From contig JAQFVV010012447.1 of assembly GCA_028023455.1 (NCBI GenBank), forward strand, positions 1,709,396-1,773,395: 64,000 bases of DNA, in the 5' to 3' direction. Made by a program: the position numbers and the translations under genes. The notes beneath the pieces were generated by a model. The model made no database searches and was not told the origin of the DNA. It worked only from the letters and a program-made list of their open reading frames with translations. The stretch's first letter is position 1. Each line of letters starts with the position of its first letter. Shown piece after piece: positions 21,751 through 34,329 of this stretch. Origin of the DNA: Epiperipatus broadwayi (lineage: Eukaryota; Onychophora; Udeonychophora; Euonychophora; Peripatidae).

Positions 21751-22404
21751 CTTGTTTTCTTTATACTTATTATTATTGTTTTTATGATCCTAAATTGTAT
21801 GTTCATTAAACTGATAATGGAAACTATCAATCTAATTTTTCAGTTCAAAATTATTTTTCTTCATAGAATAATCAAACTAATGTATTTTCAACCTAATTAC
21901 ATTTACATCAATTGAAAATTCAGATATCAAACATGGTCCTTTCCTTGCTGTTTATGGTTTCCCAAAAGTCTTCACCTATATAAATATTAGTAAATTTAGA
22001 ATTTTTTTTTTACATTACAGTTAAAGGTCATGGAGTATAATAGTAGAACATTTACACCTGATATATTAATAATCTAGAGTTTGAATGGAGGCTAGATAAA
22101 TCTTGGAAATTATTTTCATATTATAGACAGGCTTAGAAATTTTCCAGGTAGCTGGACTATAACTATGCAGTTAATCAGTTGATAGTAGATATTAAATCAA
22201 TATCTAACACTTATTATTTGGTGGGTAAAGGTTAATCTAAGTTCATGCATGTTAATGCATTGATTATAAAAATAAAAACAATTAGAGATCATGCCTAGTC
22301 TTTTTATTTATTGCAGGCTTATAAATAACTAAGTTTCTGTATTCGGCTTAAAAAACAATTTCTTATTTAATATTTATGAAAAGAAAAAATGTTTTAAATT
22401 TAAT

Positions 22405-22910
22405 GTGAAACTATAAAAATTTAACATGTGGAATTAATAAAAAAAATTATGTTAAATAATATTAGCACCAAACTGCCAATATTCAACTAATTTTTTTTTG
22501 TTTTGTTTTCTCATTCTCCAGGAATTTATGCACAACGTTTTTTCTGCTCAACTGTAAAAAATTTAAATTTTTTAATATTTGTGGGGGGGGGGTGTTTTAA
22601 ATGTAAATTTAAAATTATAAAAATTTAACAATATGGGAATTGATCAATAATTTCTGATAAATAATTTTTGCATCAAACGGAAACACAGTAAAAAAACAAA
22701 AAAAGCTGTATGCTTTGTTTCCAGAGGTCTCTAAGCAGTATTTTTAATTGTTAAACAATTACAAATAGGTGAAAATGTTGTACTTAATTTTAAAAAAAAT
22801 ATTTTTTTAATATTCATAAATATAAAAATTTAACAATGTAGAACTGATTTAAAAAAAAATTATTTTACATTATGTCGCCTGAGACAATTTCATTATTAAG
22901 TTTTCTTGAT
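22405..22910 (+). repeat. ~205-bp degenerate tandem repeat, three units
   Basis: TATAAAAATTTAACAATRTG and a following GAATTGAT-like segment recur at about 22412, 22616 and 22821. The units have diverged and contain poly(T), poly(G) and poly(A) runs. Confidence 0.65.
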
Positions 22911-25462
22911 ATGATAGTATTTTTCACTTTAATTTTAAAAAAAAAAATGAATTAATAGCTTAGACAATTTACATAAAAGCAATTTCATGAACTTAAACTG
23001 AGTGCAAGCCTAACATCAATAATAGATAAAAAAAAAAACGTCATCTACATCACATTTTTTTAATTAATTAAATAGTTTTAAATTACCGTGCAGTATAAAA
23101 ATATGCTTCCACTTCAAATTATCTTCCTGTTCTATATTTTGCAAATTACAAAGCTGTAATAATTCATAAAAGTCAAAGCATGCAATGTTTTGAATTTCTT
23201 CAGGTTTTTAACATCTTCATGTTTATTTCAGAGTAATGTGCCTAGACTTGATATTGCAGAGCGCATGTTTAGAGGTTGAAGTTGCTGGAAAAACATTTAT
23301 ATAATAAAATATAGATTGTAATATGCTGCAAGCTGTAATTATGAGTAAAGAAGTGACATACTGCTAAATAAAAATATTTTAAATTGTACTGAACAATAAG
23401 CTAATTATTGTTGTTATCATCATCATCATCAATATTATTATTATGATATGTTGATGCTGCAAAAAATAAAAAAATGGTTAACAAATATATTTTAGCACTT
23501 ATTTTAGTTATGTACTACATCTACTTGCCATATTTGCAATCTGAGGTTTGAATCAGAGGCCCAAAGATGATCTTACTATCCATTTAATCTTGGTCAAAAA
23601 TGAATATTTAGTCATCCTTAACTAACGATTAAGGCAATGATGAAAAGCTATTTCAACCCTCATCAACAAGCTATTGGTAAGCTTAATGGTTAATGCTTTC
23701 TACTTCATTCTTTCTATATGAGGAGCTGTTGGAAAGGCTTTTGCCATGAAATGGAATTTTATTTAAAAAAAACACTTTATCCTTTTTTGGTTATATGACT
23801 ATTAATCAAAAATAAAATAAAAATCTAAAATATTGTTAAAGTTTATAAAATCAATATGGCATTTATTTTTACTCACAGCCAAGATATTTACAACAAGTTT
23901 TAGACTTATTGATCATCATTTAGAGGGAAATTTTAAACAAAAATATATCCATCCAAAGCTTTTATTTTATTAATATATGTTAACTAATAAATAAACCAGG
24001 TTTTAATATCTTGAGATTTTGAACCTAAAACACTTATTTATCAAATTACATATAAGTTAGAAACTAAGCTAAATCTATATTGTAATGGAACATCACAGTG
24101 AATAAAAGAGTCTATCCATGATCCTTGCACCCATATACCTATGTACACTTTAATTTCATTCTAAGGAGAGGAGAGATTAGTGATCAAATAAATATCAAAA
24201 TATATATCCAAATCCAACTCGTCCTTACCTTCTTTTGTTTCAGTTATTCCCAAGTTTCAAACTAATAGGGAATCTGCATGATCATCTAGTTTAGAGTATA
24301 TTAATATCACTTAATATCACTTAAAATATGGGTAGGCATAAACAAGTATAGGTGTTTATTAATGGTGTAAATGTTCAAAAATATTTATAATTATGTGAGA
24401 AAATATGACCAATTGAAAAGTGAATTTAGAAAATTACATCAAGAGTTTTTAATTTAAACATTTGTGTATTTTACAACTATATTTACAGTATGTAACATTT
24501 TTAAAAAAGAAAATTTATAATAAACTATAAAACATTTAATTCAACATCTATGGTTACTCTTTTCTTGTAATTTATTCCAATAATTATTCCAAACTCTTAT
24601 CCCCTACAAAGAAAAGCCATTAGATGTCTATGTCAACATAAATGAAATTTATATTATGTTTATAATTGTCTCAATCATTCTTGCTTACTATATTATTATT
24701 TGGAAATCATAATTCATTTGATTTTTATTAACTTGATATATTAACTTCCTATCTGACATAGTGGTAATATGGGATCCCCCTGTTATATACTGCAGTTATG
24801 TTAAAGACAAGGAAGACCATTTATGATATAGTTAGTTAAGTATACTGAAAATATTTAACACAAATATTAGTATAAACAAACAAAGAAAAATACATATGAT
24901 GCAACTGAACAAATGTTTGTAATAAATATGTCTTAGGTAAAGTCTTATCTTTCCCCTTTGATGATCAGATTTGTACACAAGCAAGTACTAGTCATAACCT
25001 ATATTTTAGTTTACTTATACTAATGAAAATAATAGTTTTCCATTATGTTACATATTAACATTTATGTTGTCCTTTGTATTCATATTAAAGTAAAGATATG
25101 AACAAAAACATTTATACAAAATATACAAATAAATAAAATTCATAACATCAACCTAAATGTAGTTTTACAGTTTATAAAGAAAATGTCTTAGTGAATCATT
25201 CCAGTAATCCTCATTAATCCATTTAGGGCACAGATGCTAAATCATGTTCTAGAAGATTCATTAAGTCACTTATCCTTTGTATTTTTAAAACTTTTGCTTT
25301 GAAATGTGAAGTTTCATATACATTTCTTAATAATAAACTTGATTTTTATTATAGTACAGATGTTAAATGCCCTGTCAATTATCTACTAGTTCTGACAATC
25401 ATAGCTTCATGAGTGATGACATTTTTACCCCAATGCCACTTTTGCATTTAGCAATGCATGTT
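22911..25462. other. 2.5 kb A+T-rich stretch, no gene recognised
   Basis: Only short chance ORFs and homopolymer runs. No motif, element end or RNA gene that I can support. Confidence 0.55.
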
Positions 25463-25938
25463 TACTTACAAAATGCTTTAACCTTTGGTACTGCACTCTC
25501 CTAAATATATTTTAATGCTAGAGGGACCTGGCCAAATCCAGACGCAAGATTACAACTTTATAAAGATAAGAACAGTATCCTATCTTTAACCTAACTTTCT
25601 AATTAAATAGGTGACTCTGAAGCATTTTGATTTGAGAGCATGAAGTTGTTGATTTAAGAATAAAGATATAAAAAAATACTTTGTTGTAAATTACAAGATT
25701 TTTAAAATGTTAGTTTGTAAAAGAAATAGTGGCTTAAACAGTAAAGAAATCAACAACTTCACACTCTCAAATCAAGATGCTTCAGATTCACCTATTTAAT
25801 TAGAAAGTTAGATTAAAGATAAAACTGTTATTCTTATGTTTATAAAATCGTAATCTTACACCTAGATTTGATGAGGTCTCTCTAACATTAAAATATATTC
25901 AGAAAAGTGCAGTTCCAAAGATTAAACCTTTCGTAAGT
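25463..25938. mobile_element. 476-bp foldback element with ~193-bp arms
   Basis: The left arm 25463-25656 and right arm 25747-25938 are inverted copies, for example CTTTGG.ACTGCACT, AGAAAGTTAG.TTAAAGATA and GAAGTTGTTGATTT. The ~90-bp loop is unrelated. No ORF. The arms are diverged by a few percent, so this is not a recent insertion. Confidence 0.8.
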
Positions 25939-27095
25939 ATTTACATATACTCATTTGTGCTTAATAAAAATATATATTACAATGCACGTTTGTTTATATC
26001 ATTATTTATATATTCCTTTACAAAATTATTTTGAGTAAATTAAGAGTAATATTTCTTGTACTATTAAATATCCTTAAATCTAGATACTGCAATCTATGAT
26101 TTAGAATTATAGACACTTTGGAAATTCAAATAATCCGACTTTAAATTCAAAGATTTCAGTTTCAAATTCTTCAGCTGGCTAGTTTTACTTCTATATGTTT
26201 GTCCTTGCTTTCTTGAATATTTAGATATTGATTTTTTAATATTATTTTGACTCAAAGGTGGCTGGAGTTTCTATTCAAATCGCAAATTCAAATTCTCTGC
26301 TTAACTTTTTGCAGATTATTCAGTCGATGAGAAATTTTATCTTTCTTTGGAGAAGTTCGTTGTTGAAAATAGCAAATTCGTAATTATCATTTAAGTCCAA
26401 TGTTTACATCATTATTGATAATTGTTATGTTTAATTAATGTGCTGTTAACAATAAAAATTTTAATTTTTATTTTTTTACTTTAATATAAATTTTCATTTC
26501 TTGATTGCATTCACTTTATCATGTATTGTTGTAGTGTGTTGAAGTTATATCGCAATTAACAGGATAATAATTACTAAAGTTTAGTTGCCATGTATGTGTT
26601 TTATAATTTAATTGAGATACATATTTATAGTATGATTAAGTTGGGGTTTAAATGTGTATCACAATTAATGGTTTGTTGATTATGGTGCTTTATCTTTGCT
26701 AATATAGTGATTAATAAAGGACTCTTCTATATTGAGTCTTGGATTCGAATTAGGCCACAAGGTGTGTAATTGGTATTGGAGGGATGTAAGGGACATATCT
26801 TACAATATATTGAGAAAATTTTAGTAAATGAGATACAAATAGTAAAAATAATAGATTTTCACATGTATTAATAAATAACAGTACAGTCCAACTTGATCCA
26901 TCCAATAATTGGTTTTAGTTGTTAAAGTTGTAACTACTTAAGGTGTGTACTAAGAAAAATAAAATGTTGGTTGATGAAAAAAATAATTTTCTGCAAAGAA
27001 TGTTCATTAAAAAAATGTCTCCTGGTTATGGTGGAAAATTTCATTGATATATTTACAATATTTTGTTAATGGTGATACAGTAGAAAAAAAACATT
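25939..27095. other. 1.2 kb stretch, no gene seen
   Basis: An AATAAAGGACTC stretch near 26713 followed by ATTGGTATTGGAGGG at 26769 superficially resembles an LTR end and primer-binding site. I find no matching downstream LTR, so no element is called here. Confidence 0.45.
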
Positions 27096-27096
27096 A

Positions 27097-27213
27097 AAAG
27101 TGGCTGAAATTGACAAAATGTTGACAGCTTAGTGATTAGCATAGCTACCTTCCAAGCATCTGGCCCAGGTTCGCTTCCTGGAAAACACATTTGACATATA
27201 AAAGTGGCTGAGA
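27097..27213 (+). mobile_element. Minimal tRNA-derived SINE with target duplication
   Basis: A near-perfect direct repeat TAAAAGTGGCTGARATT flanks the insert (about 27096-27111 and 27199-27214). The insert is only about 88 bp. An A-box-like CAGCTTAGTGATTAGCATAG is followed by a B-box GGTTCGCTTCC within a T-arm pairing, then ACACATTTGACATA. There is no extra body, so the element is little more than a retroposed tRNA with a short A-rich tail. Confidence 0.75.
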
Positions 27214-27917
27214 TTATAGACAAAAAACATTATGCTTTTATTTTTAGGACTCATAAAATCATTGGATAAATCTTATCAATGTTTTTTTAAGTTTATAACA
27301 TAGTTGTTTTGTTTTTTATAACTATTAGAAATCCATTTTCTGATCTCCTATTATATCTTATTATTTAATTATTAGTCATCTGATCTTTGCAGAAGTATTG
27401 TATATTAATGGGTTTCTACTATTAATATATATTATGGATAAAGATCTCTTCTGTATAAAAGTATAAAAATAAACTTAAAACAATTATGTAACATGTACTT
27501 TGATCAAAACGATTGCATGCTGATTAAAAAAATGTTTGACCTCTTGTGGACTTTTAACCACATGTTTTTCATTAGTACATTAAATTATAAAAAATATTTA
27601 TAATTGCTTTAAGATTCTGACATAATTGCATCTTAGATTTGAGTTCAGGCAAAACAAGAAACTAATAATGAGAATTTTCGAGCAATGATATGAGGTGGTA
27701 TAGTGCCACGGTGATACTATGAAAGGGCTAGTGTACTGTTTTTAATGTACAGTTTCAATAATACAAAATCTAAAATAATAATAAAAAATAATAGAAATTT
27801 AGAAATAAAGGTAGACTATAACAATTAATCTATTTAAATAATAGAAATTAAATTTAGAAATGCATTATAAATGAATAACAGAGCTGATATAAAAAAGTAA
27901 CATTTTGAATATACTAA

Positions 27918-28392
27918 ATGTTAATAAGAATTCAGTCCAAAATAATAAAGGAAAATCAGGATCAATCTGTAAATTTTGATAATTCCAAGGTAGAGTAAGT
28001 AGAAGTACAAGAGTCTGTACAGCCACTGTTACCAGAGCTAAAAGGTCAAGATCTAAATGAAACAGTGAAACAAATGTCTGATGCAGTACCAAATGCATTT
28101 GACATAAAAATGATGTGTGCTTTAATTAAAGATATTTAACATGATTTAAGTAAGATGAAAAAAGAAGTATTACAAAATATAGAACAAAATATGGATGAAC
28201 AACTCCAAGATATACAGCAAAGTATAGAAAAAAGACTTTGTAATATAGAAGATGTACAACACATGAAGAAAAAAGTTTAAAAGCCTGAAACATAAACCAA
28301 TATTTTCATGATATGGCTAAAAAACATCAAAAGCCTAAATGAAAAGTTTGAAGATGTCTGGGAAAAACAAAAAACCTTACATGAAACTGTTG
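27918..28392 (+). pseudogene. Decayed Gag-like gene, N-terminal coiled-coil part
   Basis: From an ATG at 27918 a frame with three stops reads an acidic Gln/Glu-rich start, then a helical stretch with MKKEVLQNIEQNMDEQLQDI followed by QQSIEKRLCNIEDV. A shifted frame continues with SLNEKFEDVWEKQKTLHETV. The heptad-like spacing of Leu, Ile and Met indicates a coiled coil. The gene is cut by a family B insertion at 28393 and resumes at 28974. It is the N-terminal half of an LTR-retrotransposon Gag. Confidence 0.6.
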
Positions 28393-28497
28393 ATAATATA
28401 CAGGGTATATGAGCACATACTTTCACATGACCTACCACTCTCCACACCAACTCATAACACTGATACACTTGAACAAATTTATGTTGAAAAGATAAAT

Positions 28498-28553
28498 AAT
28501 CACCAATATATGTATTTCATGCTAAACCAGAAATCATCAGTTGGTCCAGACTA
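28498..28553 (-). ncRNA. Hammerhead ribozyme B in the inserted copy
   Basis: On the minus strand, core CTGATGA, GAAA, the TACATATA cleavage loop and the CCAA/UUGG inner stem I are intact. Stem II is weakened (UUUCUG/UAGCAU with loop GUU), and the outer stem I is changed. The core is complete but the fold is marginal. Confidence 0.6.
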
Positions 28554-28821
28554 CCATCTCTACACATATATGCTATAAGTGCTCAGATATATATTAAGAT
28601 AGCCAATCCTCATACTTTAATGGACAGGCTTCAATCTACTCCACACTTCAACTCTTCAACAGTCCATCTAATTGAAAATCTAATGATGGAATGCTCAAAG
28701 GCCACCCTGAGACTGAGATTCTTGTCACACCCATGTTAACCTAAGGTCAATCTGACCCCTCATACACAGGACATAATCCATTTAATACAAGGGATGGGCA
28801 GACATCTCTACTATATAATAC

Positions 28822-28970
28822 CTGAAACACACAGGCTTATTATATACTTGTGTTTATATATGTAATATATAGGGTATATGCGCACAGGTGGGTCGTGTGA
28901 AAGTCTGTGCTCATATACCCTATATATTACATATATAAACACAGGTATATAATAAGCCTGTGTGTTTCAG
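28822..28970. repeat. 149-bp near-perfect palindrome
   Basis: CTGAAACACACAGGCTTATT at the left end and its exact inverse at the right end continue inward for about 62 bp with one or two mismatches, around a loop of about 25 bp near 28896. It can extrude as a cruciform. It forms the right edge of the inserted family B block. Confidence 0.9.
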
Positions 28971-28973
28971 TTA

Positions 28974-29900
28974 TGAAACTGTTGAGTTTATTCAAAAAAA
29001 GCAGAAAAGTCTTGAGTATAGAATCCAGAACATAGAAGGACTTAAAAGAGGGGGAAAGTCATGGGATAGTATATGAAAAAAATTTATGATAGTATAATGG
29101 AAATTCATACTAAAATACAGGGATTAAATGTAAATATAGAAGAGTTGAGAATGAAAGGTGGCAACTTAGAATTGCTAAAGAAAGAAGACAGGGGGGAAAG
29201 GATAGTGAAACTTATAATAGTGTAGACCAATTTTAAAAAATCAGAGCATTCGAAGGACAAACTGGTGAAGCTTCTGTTGAACATTTAAAAAGTTTGTAAA
29301 CCTACTTTTGTCTTAACCCCATGCCAGAAGAATGCAAATTAACAATTGCATGTAGTAACTTGTAAAGGGATGCACAATCCTGGTGGAACTAATTCATCAA
29401 CAAACCCAAAATCTTTCAAAATTATCAAGAAGCTCTGATGAGCAATTTTTAAAAGGTCAGATGAATTCCAGGAGACCACCCATTATTAAATAAAACAGGA
29501 GAAATATAAACCCAATACTAGGGATCTTAAATTTTCCAGAAGACAGATGACTAAACTCAGAACTTTGAATGTTTGTAATATGACTGAATGTCAAATTATT
29601 ATAATAATTATATATAACTTGTATTTTCTAATAAAGCAGATGTTTTAACCACCAATAAGTTCATTATATAGGTGACAGAGCTATTAATTGCTGTAGATAT
29701 GAGCCTTCAGAGTGAGCAAGGTCATCATACAGATAAAAGAAAAAAGACCATTGGCATCAATGCAATGGAATTCCAGAAGAATAGAAATTATAATGAGGAG
29801 ACCTACTGGAAAAGAAAAGCTAGAAAAACTAGTTGGAATTAAGAACCAGAGGCTACTAGAAAAAAACTAAAGATGAATCTCAATTTAGTACATCTATCAG
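28974..29900 (+). pseudogene. Decayed Gag-like gene, capsid part
   Basis: The frame resumes with coiled-coil sequence (FIQKKQKSLEYRIQNIEG) and reaches RAFEGQTGEASVEHFLKSL near 29250, followed after one stop by CLNPMPEECKLTIACSNL and a WW pair. This order (F-x-G, a hydrophobic helix, then kL..a...L.g.A..W) is the retrotransposon Gag core pattern. Lys/Arg-rich sequence near 29730-29900 fits a nucleocapsid-like tail without clear zinc knuckles. Many stops and frameshifts. No protease, RT or integrase follows; they appear to be deleted. Confidence 0.65.
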
Positions 29901-30635
29901 AAAAGAATCACAATTACCTTTACCATGTCTAGGATGGAGTAGTGAATATCCTAAAGATATAAAGTATGGAAATAAAGGAAAGAAAATTAAAATAATTGAT
30001 GATTAGTCAGATAGTGATTAATTACTCACAAATTAAAGAAGCTATGATATAAATTAGAAGTTTTTTGGATGTGTATTGTTGATATTTTTATAGTAGGGAA
30101 TAAAAGAAAACCTTGGAATTTGTTAGGTATTATTCTTATAATCTGGATGTTGGTGGTGATATTTCAAGTTTGTATCAATTATAATGAGTCAAAATAAACA
30201 CCCACTTAATCTAAAATTAAATCCTCATCACAACTAAAAAGGTTGTCATGGTGTAGAGGTTTTGATAAAATACAATAACATTTATTCTGTTTGGTTCTAA
30301 ATGAAGCTTGAGACTCAGATTATCTATGAGCAGGATTTGCACCTATTTCATGATGATGTAGAGGCACATAATGTTTTACTGAATAGTGATTATTATCCAG
30401 ATGAATTGGATATTTTGGGGATGATTTTTTTTCAGTTTGAAATGGTTGGATGATGGATTGGAATGTAACCTAAAAGAAATTTTTTCCAGAAGTTTAAGTA
30501 AGTTTCCAGAATTTGCTCCATTTAATATGACTCACAATAATACTCCTAGATGAATAGAATAGGGGAATCATAAAGAAAATTTGTATTGATAATGAGAACC
30601 ATGAAAATGGTTAGCCCACATTTCAGGCTCTCATC

Positions 30636-30740
30636 AAAGGAGGGGGTGTTGTAATGATGATTGAGATCAAACCATCATCACAAGGTTTTGTCAGAAGCAC
30701 TGTACTTAAGTGTCAGTTAACTCATAAAATGTAAAAGTAT
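30636..30740 (+). mobile_element. Polypurine tract and LTR start of the Gag element
   Basis: AAAGGAGGGGGTGT is immediately followed by TGTAATGATGA at 30650. A purine tract joined to TG is what ends the internal region of an LTR retrotransposon. The element at 32.1-38.1 kb has a matching junction (AAAAGGAAGGGTGG then TGTAATG), so the two belong to related families. The far end of this LTR and a 5' LTR are not visible. Confidence 0.5.
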
Positions 30741-32107
30741 GAATGTAATTTAAAAACTAAAAAGGACATTTGTGGATTAATATATATATACACATATAGT
30801 ATATTATCAGATAGGTAGTAAAATATTTGTATATTGCAACTATTTTTTATTTGTGATATTAATTTTTATTAATACATTCCTTTTAATGTGTTTATATTTG
30901 TTTATGTCTAAGATAACGATAAAAAACTAATTAAAATGTATGTTAGTTTGTTTAATTAAATTGGAAGATAAAGAAAGAAAAAATATATATACTAAAAACA
31001 TTTCATTAATTGTCTTTGGTACAAATATTTTGTAGAAATTTTTTTTAATGATGTTTAATATATTGGAAAATAATTAGATACATTGTGATAAAAATTCTTG
31101 GTAAGGATTTATTTATATATATACTTTTTTAAATATCTTTTAATGTACCAAGAGATTGTATCAATATTTAATTCATAAAATGTTGATAAAATTCTTGAAA
31201 TTCCTTTTCTTTTGTAAAAATACACTGCTAAGCTGATTATAAAAATAAATGACAATCAAGGTAAGATGAAAAACTGAGCTGAGTGGGCAAAGAGCAATCA
31301 AATGAGAGTGAGCAGTAAGAGTTAGCCATAAGAGTCAGTGAGCACTTCAGCCAACAGCAGTCCAAAATTAGAAGTCATAGCAAGGAAAGAGTGAGCTGAC
31401 AGCATAACTGGTGATTACACTATAGTGCAGAACTAAGAAAAAAAGAATTCCTGAGGAACTGTTGGAATCCATTTTTGAAAAACAAAACAAACATTAATGT
31501 ATCCAGATGTGCTAAATAAACTAAAAAATGGAATAAAAGTTTAACAAGTGCACCAGTTCTAATCTTTAAATAGTCACCATGTGAGCTATACCATTATGCT
31601 AAAACTTTGCCTAATTAGAAAAGTAGCAGAATCAAAATTGCCTGTTTCTCCTGGTTGTTACTGCACTTTTGAACAGAGCTTTGTAATTGGTAGCATGCAA
31701 GGAAGCTTTATTTTATCTAAAAACAAAATGGAAATGGCCATCACAAAAACCATCATCATGTAATGTCACCTATGAATAATTATTGAACATAAGTTTTTGA
31801 AATATTTAGAGAGAGAGCAAAATGAAAGGTGTACAAGACCACCACACATGCTTAGTAAAAGTAAGAAAAGAATATTTAAATTTATTATTATTATGTAAGT
31901 TTTTTTAGATATACCATTATGAAATTAATATTTTATCAAAATTAAGCTATAAGTAAATGAGTGTCTATATGCATGTAGAATTAAATAAAGATGTATAGAT
32001 ATTTTATTTATTTATTTATTAATGTGGAGGAAACATGAATTTAAATATAATCTATCTTACTGATATATTTATTTTTGGGTGTAATATCATTGATCAGCAT
32101 GGGTATA
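30741..32107. other. A+T-rich stretch, no gene seen
   Basis: It may include the rest of the 3' LTR of the decayed Gag element. Between 31200 and 31560 a G-richer stretch with AATAAAAG could be its transcription and polyadenylation region, but the sequence gives no proof. The 60-codon frame at 31581 is unrecognised. Confidence 0.4.
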
Positions 32108-32112
32108 TATAT

Positions 32113-33860
32113 TGAACCGAATTGGATTATGTGAATTCGAAATACCGGCCTCTTAGGCAGAGAAGAACATACTCGGAGAGTATGTATGCCCAAACGATAG
32201 CTATAAAGTATATAACTAGCGTTACATTTCCAGGACATAGCTTCTTCTTGGCTGTTGAGTTCAACACCAAGTTCAAAGCACTTTTTTGTTTGTGTATAAA
32301 CACGGGCACCAGCTGCTTATTCTAAAAGAATACTAAAAGAATAGACAACGCACTTTGAATAGTGGCCACTAACTCAACGCCTAAATCCATGACTAGCTCA
32401 GTTGTTTGTAATCACTAATAGATTATACTTAATTAGTGATTAAAAGAATTAATAAAAGAATTTGTTAAAAAGAATTGATAAAAAGAATTGACCGACAAAT
32501 ATAGTTTAATTTTAAAGATAATTTATTAACTAACATTTATTTACTAAATTTAAACATTTTATAATTCTAATAAAACACACACATATTTTAAATTAACATT
32601 TCTAAATAGTTTAAACATTCCTATAGATTTAATAACAAAACACACTAATTTAACTAATAAATATTGATATAATGACCATGCACATATTAACTCATGTACA
32701 CACATAATAATGATAATAAAGGACGACATAGCATTTGAAATTTAATCACACACATATCAATAGTTCATTTATGTATGATATCGAGTTCATATAATTAGAC
32801 TCTTGGAGGATTTGCACGAATTAATGAAATGCAATGGCTATTACAGTATAAACAAAAATAAGCAAATGTTTTATCTAGGATTCTGAACGTAGATTTAACA
32901 CTTTGTTTTCTTCTTGTTTGTTGTTTCTTCCAGTATGAATGGTTCCAGTATGAATGCTTCCAGCGGCTGGGACTTTTCCTTGCTGAGTTTCCTGATTTTC
33001 ATGATTATTACTATCGGAGACAAATAGATACTGACGGAGATTTTCTAAGATGTTAAGCTGACATTATTTCACGGGCAGATCTGCTGTTTTCTAGGACATC
33101 TGGGCTGGAGATAAACGTGCGTTCCCAAGATCTTCTCAACACTGCATTTTGTTTGTTAACTGCTCAATTAATTTCTGAACTGCTCTACTCAATTACTTTT
33201 GTGAACTGAACTCAATTGATTTGTGGAATGAATTGTCCGATAAAAAAAAGGTCTATTTATACCTGCGCCTTGTTGTCTTTCTAATATCTCCGGCAAAGAT
33301 CTGTTGTCAAATTCCAATGGTAATCATTTGATAAATGTGTTTTGGAAGATTGCTTAATTAGTAATAGCCATGCAATAAAACGTGTTGTTTTATTTTATTA
33401 ATAGCCATTGCCATGGTTTTTAATGATAATCTTTTTTTATTTCGCATACATTTTATTTATTTACAAATCGCACATATATACGCACATATATTTTTAATAC
33501 AATTTACTATTTAGTTTTAACATTATTTTTTCTTTAATTAAACTTGAATGAAAAGAGATTTGTATGTTTTAACTTTTTTAAATTATATTTTTACGAATAC
33601 TAATAAAAACTCTTTACTTCCTTTTATAACCCTTAGTTTCATTTCTCAAACCAAGACTCCCCCTCCCCCCTTTTGATTAATTAATTGTAGCTTTTTTTTA
33701 TTTCAAAAACTAACGCTAGAAAACTATTTAATTCCTTTTTTGAAAACAAGCTGCAATAAACTCAACATTTAATATTATGTTTCTCTTTAATGAAAGATTG
33801 TTTTAATAATATAATTTTAGATAAAATTATATGTGCCTATATCAATATGGGTACATTACA
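32113..33860 (-). repeat. 3' LTR (left copy)
   Basis: Begins at 33860 (minus) with TGTAATGTACCC and ends CGGTTCA at 32113. By eye it differs from the other LTR by a couple of percent, mostly transitions and a few small indels, pointing to a fairly recent insertion. Short ORFs in it (32041-32325 region) are chance frames duplicated in the other LTR. Confidence 0.92.
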
Positions 33861-33875
33861 CCACCCTTCCTTTTG
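33861..33875 (-). promoter_or_regulatory. Polypurine tract
   Basis: On the minus strand AAAAGGAAGGGTGG directly precedes the 3' LTR, where plus-strand DNA synthesis of an LTR retrotransposon is primed. Its position fixes the orientation of the element. Confidence 0.8.
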
Positions 33876-34105
33876 AGAGTAAAATGCGTCATTTTTGACC
33901 ATTTTATCTCTGACAACATTAAATATTAATTTATTATTCCTTCTATTTATATCTTTTTCTTTCCATACTAAGGGCAATCTCCAATTATGCTTTTCTTTTT
34001 TCTATGCTGGTAACATTGCTTACAATGTTCGTCCTGGATAATGACCACGAGGACAAACTAAATTTGTGGCACAGGGATCTTTTATAAACGAAGCTTCGGC
34101 TGCCG

Positions 34106-34288
34106 ATTCTCTTGATCGGACTTTGACTAAGAAAAGGTGGCTGCAAATGGCAGGAATTTCAACTGTCCATTTCCAACTTACGCCCTGGAAAACGATTGCC
34201 AATTCTCTTGATCGGACTTTGACTAAGCAGCTGCAATGGCAGGAATTTTCAACTGTCCATTTCCGACTTACGCTTTGGAAAATGAGGT
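34106..34288. repeat. 96-bp tandem duplication in the internal region
   Basis: ATTCTCTTGATCGGACTTTG starts at 34106 and 34202, and the copies continue through GGCAGGAATTT and ACTGTCCATTTCC. It is higher in G+C than the surroundings. The 86- and 60-codon frames over it are low-confidence by-products. Confidence 0.8.
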
Positions 34289-34329
34289 ACGAGATATGGG
34301 GATTCTCCCCTGAAAGTGACTTATGACTT

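Larger units (their letters stand above)
28393..28970. mobile_element. Family B copy inserted in the Gag remnant
   Basis: The inserted block starts with TATACAGGGTATATGAGCAC, an inverted match to sequence at about 28885-28925. A 13-bp direct repeat ATGAAACTGTTGA lies on both sides (28380-28392 and 28973-28985). Inside is one family B monomer in forward orientation with the TAATGGACAGGCTTCAATC landmark. The direct repeat could be a target duplication or a natural repeat of the coiled-coil coding sequence. Confidence 0.65.

Noticed and set aside
26700-26790. LTR end and primer-binding site upstream of the decayed Gag
   Set aside because: ATTGGTATTGGAGGG looks suggestive, but the sequence before it does not match the LTR start at 30650.
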